Shown here: positions 1 through 5,836 of the stretch, piece by piece
Layout: each line of letters opens with the position of its first letter
Position numbering within the stretch: position 1 is the first letter of the stretch
DNA from: an uncultured Bacteroidales bacterium
Lineage (GTDB): Bacteria; Bacteroidota; Bacteroidia; Bacteroidales; UBA932
Assembly (NCBI GenBank): GCA_905234775.1
Contig: CAJOJC010000030.1
Location: 1 to 6,525, forward strand
Direction of reading: 5' to 3'
Length of the DNA: 6,525 nt
Translations under genes and position numbers: made by a program
The notes under the pieces: generated by a model
Seen by the model: only the letters and a program-made list of their open reading frames with translations
Databases searched by the model: none
What the model was told of the DNA's origin: nothing

Positions 1-1
1 A

Positions 2-217
2 GTCAGCGAGTTCTAGGACCTCGCCGCCGAAAAGCCGGAGGGCTTTATGCAGGAATACCGCAGCGGCTGTTTCCTCACCGGCAGGGAGATCACCTTCTCG
101 GACGGCAGGGAGGAATATAAAGGAACTGTGGCGGGCGTCGGCGACTGCTGCGAGCTGATCCTCGATACCGCTGACGGGCGGCTTACCTTCGCACACGGTG
201 AGATCTTACATTTTTGA
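2..217 (+). CDS. birA: C-terminal part of a BirA-type biotin-protein ligase, cut by the window edge, with an in-frame TAG
   Basis: Biotin-protein ligase activates biotin as biotinyl-AMP and attaches it to the carrier lysine of biotin-dependent carboxylases in the cytosol. Only the tail is present. Reading from base 2, the frame ends at TGA 215-217 and resembles the small SH3-like C-terminal domain of the family: an EYRSGCFLTGREI strand, a short loop, a GTVAGVGDCCELIL segment and a final LTFAHGEILHF, matching the usual pattern of G..AG(V/I)...G.L.L ending in a GE(I/V) strand. An amber codon TAG interrupts this frame at 14-16, between EF and DLAAEKPEGF, where the family normally reads through. 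The first in-frame ATG after it is at 47. The stop may be a sequencing or assembly error near a contig end, or a real nonsense mutation. The stop codon lies 15 nt before glpK, suggesting co-transcription. Family assignment is by recognised C-terminal pattern only, because the catalytic domain is outside the window. Confidence 0.66.
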
Positions 218-223
218 AAGGGG
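216..223 (+). promoter_or_regulatory. Strong Shine-Dalgarno site of glpK
   Basis: GAAAGGGG ends 9 nt before the ATG at 233 and overlaps the birA stop codon. It fixes the glpK start, since the protein from this ATG begins with the expected [14 protein letters not shown]. It is notably stronger than the sites before the genes at 2419, 4851 and 5836, which have no recognisable Shine-Dalgarno sequence. Confidence 0.7.
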
Positions 224-232
224 CAGATCAGC

Positions 233-1704
233 ATGAAATACATTCTTTCACTTGACCAGGGGACAACTTCATCAAGGGCAGTGCTTTTCGACGAGCAGCA
301 GAGGGTCACAGCCATCTCCCAGCGGGAATTCGCCCAGTATTACCCAAAGGAGGGCTGGGTGGAGCACAACCCCATGGAGATATGGTCGTCGCAGTACTCG
401 GTGGTGACTGAGGCTGTGGCAAAAAGCGGCATCAACCCCTCTGACATCGCGGCGGTTGGCATCACCAACCAGCGCGAGACCACCATAGTCTGGGAGAAGG
501 CAACGGGCAAGCCATCGTTTGGCAGTGCCGCCGCACCGCGCCACTTATCGAGAAGCTGAAAGCCGAAGGACTGTCGGACATGATACGTGAAAAGACCGGA
601 CTTGTGCCTGACGCTTATTTTTCTGCTACAAAGCTGCGCTGGATACTTGATAACGTGGAGGGCGCACGTACTCAGGCGGAAAGGGGAGAGCTTCTTTTCG
701 GGACGGTGGACACCTGGCTCATCTGGAAGCTGACGGGCGGTAAGACCCACGCCATTGACCGCACCAACGCCTCCCGCACCATGCTCTACAACATCAACAC
801 CTGCGAATGGGACGAGGAGCTGTTGGAGCTCTTCGATATCCCTCGTTCCATGCTGCCTGAGGTCAAGAGCTCTAGCGAAGTTTATGGGTATACACATGCC
901 CGCATCTTCTCATTCGACGTCCCCATCGCCGGTATCGCGGGCGATCAGCAGGCCGCTCTCTTCGGCCAGATGTGCACCCGTCCGGGCGATGTCAAGAACA
1001 CCTACGGAACCGGCTGCTTCCTGCTCATGAACACGGGCGAGCAGGCCATCACTTCGAAGAACAACCTCCTCACCACCATCGCGTGGAAGATCGGAGATAC
1101 GGTAAACTACGCGCTCGAAGGATCGATCTTCGTGGGCGGCAGCGTGGTCCAGTGGCTGCGCGACGGCCTGAAGGTGATCGGCTCCAGCTCAGAGTCGGAA
1201 GCCCTTGCGACCAGCGTGCCGGACAACGCAGGCGTCTACTTCGTCCCTGCCCTCACCGGACTCGGCGCTCCCCATTGGGATCCGTTCGCCAAAGGCACGA
1301 TCACGGGTATCACCCGCGGAACCACGGTCGGCCATATCGTGCGCGCGGCGCTCGAGGGCATCGCGTTCCAGACGATGGACATCGTCGGAGCGATGCGCTC
1401 TGACGCTTCCGTCAGCCTCGGCGACCTCAAGGTCGACGGCGGAGCGTCGCGCAACGACTTCCTGATGCAGTTCCAGGCAGACGTCCTCGAAACGAATGTC
1501 GTGCGACCGACCTGCGTGGAAACTACCGCTAAGGGAGCGGCCTACCTCGCCGGACTAGCAACCGGATTCTGGGGCAGCATAGATGAAATTAAAGCCCAGT
1601 GGGAAATAGATAAGACCTTCAAGCCCGAGCTTCCGGAGGCGCAGGTAAAAGAGCTGCGCGAGGGCTGGGCAGATGCAGTAAAACGTTCATTATCAAAGGA
1701 ATAA
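233..1704 (+). pseudogene. glpK: Glycerol kinase gene, frame-disrupted by an apparent 13-nt deletion at about 511-514
   Basis: GlpK (FGGY carbohydrate kinase family) phosphorylates glycerol to sn-glycerol-3-phosphate with ATP in the cytosol. The first frame (233-559) gives the N-terminus with the ATP-binding DQGTTSS (residues 8-14) and the glycerol-binding NQRE (79-82), then leaves family homology after GKP and stops at 557-559. Homology resumes in another frame at base 514 with IVWQCRRTA and runs to TAA 1702-1704. It includes DAYFS, GTVDTW, the GDQQAA block carrying the catalytic Asp (GAT 943-945), YGTGCF, and VDGGAS near the end. The family normally reads GKP-(I/V)YNA-IVWQ. Restoring 13 nt at the junction gives 494 residues, the usual GlpK length, with R81/E82, W101 and Y133 aligning with E. 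coli R83/E84, W103 and Y135. The second frame's ATG at 580 is internal, so as written no complete kinase is made. The cause may be a real slippage deletion or an assembly error. The N-terminal half looks Clostridia-like and the C-terminal half Bacteroidales-like. Confidence 0.85.
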
Positions 1705-1707
1705 ACT

Positions 1708-2415
1708 ATGTGGCATAATTGTGTACTCGAGTTCCTCGGAACTCTCATTCTGGTTCTTATGGGAGACGGCGTCTGCGCCGCAACTACTCTCAAAGGATGT
1801 AAAGCTAAGGGCGCCGGTTGGGTCGTCATCGCCTTCGGCTGGGGTCTCGCTGTAATGTGCGGCGTTTTCGTAGCCCACGACTCCGGAGCACACCTCAATC
1901 CGGCCGTCAGCCTGGGCCTCGCCCTCGCCGGCCAGTTTGCATGGAGCAGCTTCATTCCCTATGTCATAGTGCTCGGCGGTTTCTGCGGCGCTTGCCTCGT
2001 ATGGCTCTTCTACAAAGACCACTTCGACGCTACCGCAGACGAACCGGAGGCCGTTCTCGGCTGCTTCTGCACCGCTCCTGCTATCAGAAATAAGTGGAGT
2101 AATCTATTCAGCGAAATAATTGCTACCTTTGTACTTGTATTCCTGATATTCTGCGTGGGAACCTACAAGATCCCTACTCCCGGCGGAGTAAGCGCATGGC
2201 CCGTAACGATGATTATCGTTTCGATAGGTATGTCGCTCGGAGCGACAACCGGCTACGCGATGAACGCCGCCCGCGACCTTGCCCCACGTCTGGCGCACGC
2301 CCTGCTGCCCGTCAAGGGTAAGAAAGGCAGCGACTGGGAATATGCATGGATACCGGTCGTGGGCCCCCTCGCGGGCGCAGCGCTGGCCGCATTAGTGTAC
2401 ATTATAGTGTTTTAG
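1708..2415 (+). CDS. glpF: Glycerol facilitator-type aquaporin with an altered second NPA box
   Basis: Inner-membrane channel of the MIP family that lets glycerol and small polyols diffuse into the cell, where GlpK would trap them. The 235 residues contain about six hydrophobic segments (roughly 6-25, 37-57, 80-101, 134-152, 162-180 and 213-235). The first half-helix box is AHLNPAVSLG (NPA at 64-66). The second is TGYAMNAARDLAPR, so NPA is replaced by NAA at 186-188 (bases 2263-2271). The selectivity-filter positions are glyceroporin-like: W45 in FGWGLAV corresponds to E. coli GlpF W48, Y183 to F200, R189 to R206, and D190 after the Arg is the glyceroporin-specific Asp. The ATG sits 3 nt after the glpK stop, with AAAGGA at 1695-1700 inside the glpK tail as ribosome-binding site, so translation is probably coupled. 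At 235 residues it is a little shorter than E. coli GlpF. The family is certain; glycerol as the substrate is inferred from the filter residues and from glpK. Confidence 0.92.
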   Translation: MWHNCVLEFLGTLILVLMGDGVCAATTLKGCKAKGAGWVVIAFGWGLAVMCGVFVAHDSGAHLNPAVSLGLALAGQFAWSSFIPYVIVLGGFCGACLVWLFYKDHFDATADEPEAVLGCFCTAPAIRNKWSNLFSEIIATFVLVFLIFCVGTYKIPTPGGVSAWPVTMIIVSIGMSLGATTGYAMNAARDLAPRLAHALLPVKGKKGSDWEYAWIPVVGPLAGAALAALVYIIVF

Positions 2416-2418
2416 AGT

Positions 2419-3132
2419 ATGAACAAGATTTTCGAAAGGCAGTACGTCATACCTGCATACATCGTCACTACGATGTGGTATATGGTATGCGTAACCTTTA
2501 TTCCCGAGCCGTGGTGCGCCATCTTCAAGGTTATTCCTATCGGTATCCTTATCGCAGCCCTTGCTGTTAGGCTCAAGGATGCTAAGGACCGCCAGACGCT
2601 TCTGCTCCCGATTATCGCCCTTTCCTTCTCGATGATAGGAGATGTATTCGGAGATATGAAGGTAGGAAGTTTCAAAGACGTAGCCATGCTCTGGCAGATG
2701 GCAGCCTTCCTACTGGCCCATGTTGTTTACATTGGCTCCTTCCTCCGCTTCATGTCCGCTCCCAGACCAAACGGTTTGACTAAGAGGGATGCATTCGGAC
2801 GCCTTGGCTGCGTGCTGTTCATGGTCATGTTCCTGATGCTCCTGTGCGATACGGTGCTCCCGGTGCTCGAATCCCCCGTATTCCGTATCGGAGTCAGCGC
2901 ATACATGGTAGTCATATCTGTAATGGTCTTCACTTCGATGATGCAAATGCGTAAACACGTCTGGCAGATCATCCTCGGAGCCTTGCTCTTCGCCCTTTCT
3001 GATGCGATCATAGCGTGGACGGCGTTCCTCCCCGCAACCGGAATTCCGCTGGCGGTAGAAGACACGCTCGTTTTCCTGACCTACTTCTCAGCGCAGATCC
3101 TGATAAACGTGGGATTGCTAAAGAAAGAATAA
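2419..3132 (+). CDS. YhhN/TMEM86-family membrane protein (putative lysoplasmalogenase)
   Basis: A 237-residue polytopic membrane protein with about eight hydrophobic segments across its length. The scattered family motifs are in the expected order: KVIPIGIL (37-44, resembling the usual KPxP), SFSMIGDVFGD (69-79, the S..GD box), FLLAHVVYIGSF (97-108), GALLFALSDAIIAW (187-200) and YFSAQILINVGLL (222-234). Characterised members hydrolyse the vinyl-ether bond of lysoplasmalogens, giving a fatty aldehyde and a glycerophospho-base. The polar Asp and His residues within these helices are the likely active site, by analogy. The ATG follows the aquaporin stop by 3 nt, with no clear Shine-Dalgarno sequence, so it probably relies on coupling to the upstream gene. 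It is the last gene of the glpK-glpF operon and ends 12 nt before a strong terminator. A lipid-derived glycerol link to its neighbours is attractive, but is inference only. Confidence 0.82.
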   Translation: MNKIFERQYVIPAYIVTTMWYMVCVTFIPEPWCAIFKVIPIGILIAALAVRLKDAKDRQTLLLPIIALSFSMIGDVFGDMKVGSFKDVAMLWQMAAFLLAHVVYIGSFLRFMSAPRPNGLTKRDAFGRLGCVLFMVMFLMLLCDTVLPVLESPVFRIGVSAYMVVISVMVFTSMMQMRKHVWQIILGALLFALSDAIIAWTAFLPATGIPLAVEDTLVFLTYFSAQILINVGLLKKE

Positions 3133-3135
3133 AGC

Positions 3136-4851
3136 CTATTTGGCGGACCGCCTTCGCGGTCCGTCTTTTTTTACCAGTCGGTTGATACGAATCTGGCGGA
3201 CTTTGTCCTGAAGAAGGAGGACGAGTTTGTACTGTCCGTCGCGGCCGCCAGCCTTAAGGCTGAGGCGCTTGAACATCTCGTATGAGTTGGGGTACAGGAC
3301 ATTGGTCTGAGGCATCTTCAGACGCAGCGAATCACGCTTAGTCTTGTACTCCACGTTCATCTCCTTGAGGATATTATCTACGTGGATGGTGAAGTCCGAG
3401 GCCTGGTCCTTAGAGATCTCGTCGTCTGCAAACTCATAATAGAAGTCGTAGCAGGCGTTTTCGGGCGAGGCGAAGCCGATGAAGAAGTTGACCTTCATTC
3501 CGGTCTCTTCCTCGGTCTTGTGGACTGCGTCTATGAACTGCTTCTCGTAGAGTTTCTCTCCGGTGATGCTGACAATGCCGTTTATCTTCTGAACCATGTG
3601 GACCTTAGGGGTGGTTCCGTAGAAGCCGCCTACCTCCACGAGGTCATGCATATTGTAACGGTACAGTCCGGAATAGGTAGTGACATAGATGCAGTACCTG
3701 ACGCCTTTCTTCAGCTCGTGCAAGCGATAGAAACGGGGTGATTCGCTATCCATATCGCTCTCTTCCACGAACTCATAGTAGTTCATATTCGGGAACAGAA
3801 CGGTGTCTATAGTGTTATCCAGCACTATTCCGAAGCGACATTCCGAAGCAATGAAACCTAACTCCTGGTAGAAGGCTTTCTCAGGGATCATTTCAGCCAC
3901 TTTGTCCGATGCAATCTTTGTGTTTCCGCACTTCCAGCTGCTGACGAACTCCAGATTCGGCCAGAAATCCTTGAACTGAGGTTCAGGATGCTCCTCAAGA
4001 ACTTTGCGAAGGAAAGCAGCCCTCTTCGGATTAGGCTTAATGTAGTGGCTCAATTCCTCGCGTACGGCATCAGGAATCTCGTATTTGTCGGAGATGGTCC
4101 CCTTCTCTATATCCTCGATGAACTCCTCAAAATGCGAGGCAGCCGACTTTGCGAATTCGAGCATGGTCGAAGGATTGGCCGTAGCGAACATGGTCACGTC
4201 CTCGGCAACTCCGAGGCGCATCATAGTATAGTAACGCGCAGTGTAATCGGGAATGTCGTTTATGCAATCCGGGAAAGCATATTTCTTTCGGATCATGCCC
4301 GGAATCTTCTTTACCAGAAGACCAGAAACCGCTCCGCAGATTGTTCCGTCCGGCGCATAGCTCTCGATCACTTTGCTGGTGGACTGGAAGACCTTGCCGT
4401 CTATCCACTTAGGTCGCTTCAGATACATATTGAGCATCCAAAGCTTGGACATCCTGCTATAGACTGTACGCAGGTACCTTGCCGACATGGGCAGGTACTT
4501 GGGTTTTGCAGTAGTTCCCGAGGTTGTCGCATACATCAGCGGTTTCCCCGGAATCAGAACATCGGCTTCGCCCTGCATATGACGGTCAACATAAGGCCTG
4601 AGATCCTCATAGTCTGAGCCGTCTACGGCATGTTCGTAAATACGGAAAAGCTGGTCTGCATTGCGAGCCCAGAGGAGTTTCGAGAAATGATGCTCTTTAC
4701 CGAAGGCAGTGTTTGCATTTTGCTTCAGTATCCTGCGTAGGGTCGACGCGCTGGACTGCTTGGGATGACGGCTTGAGAAATACAAGCCTATTTGAACCGG
4801 GATAGCGGCCAGGGCTATACCAAGATTCGCTATGAAACTAACCGGGGTCAT
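3136..4851 (-). CDS. GH3 auxin-responsive promoter family protein (acyl-adenylating enzyme)
   Basis: A 571-residue member of the GH3 family, part of the acyl-adenylate/firefly-luciferase superfamily. Plant GH3 enzymes activate carboxylic acids such as indoleacetate or jasmonate with ATP and join them to amino acids. The substrates of bacterial members are not established. Visible motifs are the phosphate-binding loop ATTSGTTAKPKYLP (108-121), ASECRFGI in the nucleotide pocket (335-342), the TYSGLYRYNMHDLVEV block (392-407) with the adenylate-binding Tyr/Asp, and NGIVSITGEKLYE (424-436) at the hinge before the C-terminal domain. Length is normal for the family. The N-terminus (5-25) is hydrophobic and could associate with the membrane, but it is not a clear signal peptide. 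The last residues (about DGPRRRSAK) are encoded by the terminator hairpin of the opposing operon. The ATG lies 28 nt after the hydrolase gene in an AT-rich gap with no Shine-Dalgarno sequence. It is probably transcribed with the genes upstream of it on this strand. Confidence 0.9.
   Translation of the reverse strand: MTPVSFIANLGIALAAIPVQIGLYFSSRHPKQSSASTLRRILKQNANTAFGKEHHFSKLLWARNADQLFRIYEHAVDGSDYEDLRPYVDRHMQGEADVLIPGKPLMYATTSGTTAKPKYLPMSARYLRTVYSRMSKLWMLNMYLKRPKWIDGKVFQSTSKVIESYAPDGTICGAVSGLLVKKIPGMIRKKYAFPDCINDIPDYTARYYTMMRLGVAEDVTMFATANPSTMLEFAKSAASHFEEFIEDIEKGTISDKYEIPDAVREELSHYIKPNPKRAAFLRKVLEEHPEPQFKDFWPNLEFVSSWKCGNTKIASDKVAEMIPEKAFYQELGFIASECRFGIVLDNTIDTVLFPNMNYYEFVEESDMDSESPRFYRLHELKKGVRYCIYVTTYSGLYRYNMHDLVEVGGFYGTTPKVHMVQKINGIVSITGEKLYEKQFIDAVHKTEEETGMKVNFFIGFASPENACYDFYYEFADDEISKDQASDFTIHVDNILKEMNVEYKTKRDSLRLKMPQTNVLYPNSYEMFKRLSLKAGGRDGQYKLVLLLQDKVRQIRINRLVKKDGPRRRSAK
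3144..3172 (+). terminator. Intrinsic terminator of the glpK-glpF-yhhN operon, inside the opposing gene's coding tail
   Basis: A perfect 8-bp stem, CGGACCGC (3144-3151) with GCGGTCCG (3156-3163), closes a CTTC loop and is followed by TCTTTTTTT (3164-3172). It begins 12 nt after the yhhN stop. On the opposite strand the hairpin is followed by CCAAATAGGC rather than a T-run, so it should stop plus-strand transcription only. The whole element lies within the last codons of the convergent GH3 gene. Confidence 0.9.
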
Positions 4852-4879
4852 AAGGTTTTAATACACTGTAAATAATTCA
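4852..4879 (-). other. AT-rich 28-nt spacer before the GH3 gene; no promoter or ribosome site recognised
   Basis: On the minus strand the spacer reads as an AT-rich stretch ending TTAAAACCTT just before the ATG. It has no purine-rich Shine-Dalgarno sequence and no clear Bacteroidetes-type TTTG / TAnnTTTG promoter pair. Starts preceded by A/T-rich leaders without Shine-Dalgarno sequences are common in Bacteroidetes, so this probably serves as a leader within an operon. Confidence 0.4.
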
Positions 4880-5836
4880 TCAATAAACGTGCCGCTCGAG
4901 GAAGTTCCGGACTACTTCCGTGTACTCGGCGGGATGATCGATGTAGGCATATCCATGCTTGGATCCGGCGCCCAGCCAGAGCTCTTTGTAGCCCGTCTTT
5001 TTAGCGTCGTAGCAGCGGTAGACCATCTCCGTGGGGACGAAGTCGTCCGCGTCGCCGTGGATAAACAACATGGGGAGGGTCGATTTCGCAAGCTGGTCGA
5101 GCGAGGATGCTTCCCTGAAGCCCCAGCCGTAGCGGACCTTGGTCATGGAGCTGCCCATGAGGAAGACGATCCGTGAGAGGCCCATGGTCTTGAAGACGCT
5201 GCCGAATTCGTCTTCCACGCTGGTATAGCCGCAGTCTTCGATTATGCCGCGGACGTACGGGGGCAGCTCGTCTCCAGAGGCCATCATTACGGTAGCTCCG
5301 CCCATCGAGATGCCATGGTAGACTTGCAGGGTGTCGGCAAACAGGTCATGGGCGATGGCGCTCCATTTTTCGAGGTTGAAGCGGTCGAACCAGCCCATCT
5401 GGGCGGCGTCGCCCTCACTGGCGTAGTGGCCATAATGAGTCGGCAGGACAACGTTAAAGCCCAGCGAGTCGCGGAACATGCGCGCTATGTGGGTCATTCC
5501 GAGGCCGGAAGATGTGTAGCCATGGGCAATCACAGCCGTCCGCTTAGAAGGCACTGCCGCCGGGCAATAGTAGCCCTGCAATTTGCTCTTTCCGCGATAG
5601 TCCATAATCATCGTATCGCGCATCTGCCCGGTTCTGACGAGTTCGTCGAACCATTCGGTAGTGTGGTAGAGGGTGTCCATCCAGGCTCTCTCGCCGGAGA
5701 GATCTTTGTTGACGATGCCTCTTTCAGGCTGGAGGCTGTATTTGACCAGCTTCTCGGCCATAATCAGACATACTACAAACTGCAGCGCGCAGACGCACGC
5801 AAGAACGATAAGGACTATCTTCGGAGCTTTTTTCAT
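4880..5836 (-). CDS. Membrane-anchored alpha/beta hydrolase (YqkD-like)
   Basis: A 318-residue serine hydrolase of the alpha/beta fold. Residues 6-27 form a single hydrophobic segment after a basic MKKAPK start, which suggests an N-terminal signal anchor and a periplasmic catalytic domain. The oxyanion-region motif is AHGYTSSG (104-111), followed by PTHYGHYASEGDAAQMGWFDR (132-152), a counterpart of the D.RGHG.SEG...GW.DR stretch of YqkD-type hydrolases. The nucleophile is Ser177 in GISMGG (175-180). The acid is most likely Asp264 in HGDADDFVP (260-268), and the base is His294 in SKHGYAY. The catalytic triad is therefore complete. Substrate is unknown; esterase, lipase or peptidase activity are all possible. 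Its ATG overlaps the stop codon of the PLP-enzyme gene (ATGA, 5833-5836), indicating translational coupling, and no Shine-Dalgarno sequence is visible. A function linked to its two neighbours is plausible but not shown by the sequence. Confidence 0.9.
   Translation of the reverse strand: MKKAPKIVLIVLACVCALQFVVCLIMAEKLVKYSLQPERGIVNKDLSGERAWMDTLYHTTEWFDELVRTGQMRDTMIMDYRGKSKLQGYYCPAAVPSKRTAVIAHGYTSSGLGMTHIARMFRDSLGFNVVLPTHYGHYASEGDAAQMGWFDRFNLEKWSAIAHDLFADTLQVYHGISMGGATVMMASGDELPPYVRGIIEDCGYTSVEDEFGSVFKTMGLSRIVFLMGSSMTKVRYGWGFREASSLDQLAKSTLPMLFIHGDADDFVPTEMVYRCYDAKKTGYKELWLGAGSKHGYAYIDHPAEYTEVVRNFLERHVY

Noticed and set aside
14..16. Amber recoding (for example pyrrolysine or readthrough) in birA.
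   Set aside because: BirA has no known recoded residue and no supporting element is visible; mutation or sequence error is simpler.
505..560. Programmed ribosomal frameshift in glpK.
   Set aside because: No slippery heptamer or following structure is seen at 511-514, and residues of the conserved YNA segment are missing altogether, which a frameshift would not explain.
340..897. A 185-codon minus-strand frame opposite glpK.
   Set aside because: It is antisense to conserved glpK motifs and its sequence resembles no known protein.
580..1704. A separate 374-residue protein starting at ATG 580.
   Set aside because: Family homology in this frame begins upstream at 514 with IVWQCRRTA, and no ribosome site precedes 580. 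It is the rear part of glpK, not an independent gene.
3144..3172. A bidirectional terminator shared by both operons.
   Set aside because: The minus-strand side of the hairpin is followed by CCAAATAGGC rather than a T-run, so there is no good evidence that it ends the GH3 transcript.
3988..4617. A 209-codon open frame on the plus strand opposite the GH3 gene, and a similar one at 3382-3741.
   Set aside because: Both lie wholly inside the GH3 coding sequence and show no domain or ribosome site.
4852..4879. A Bacteroidetes-type promoter for the GH3 gene.
   Set aside because: The 28-nt AT-rich gap has no convincing TTTG and TAnnTTTG pair.
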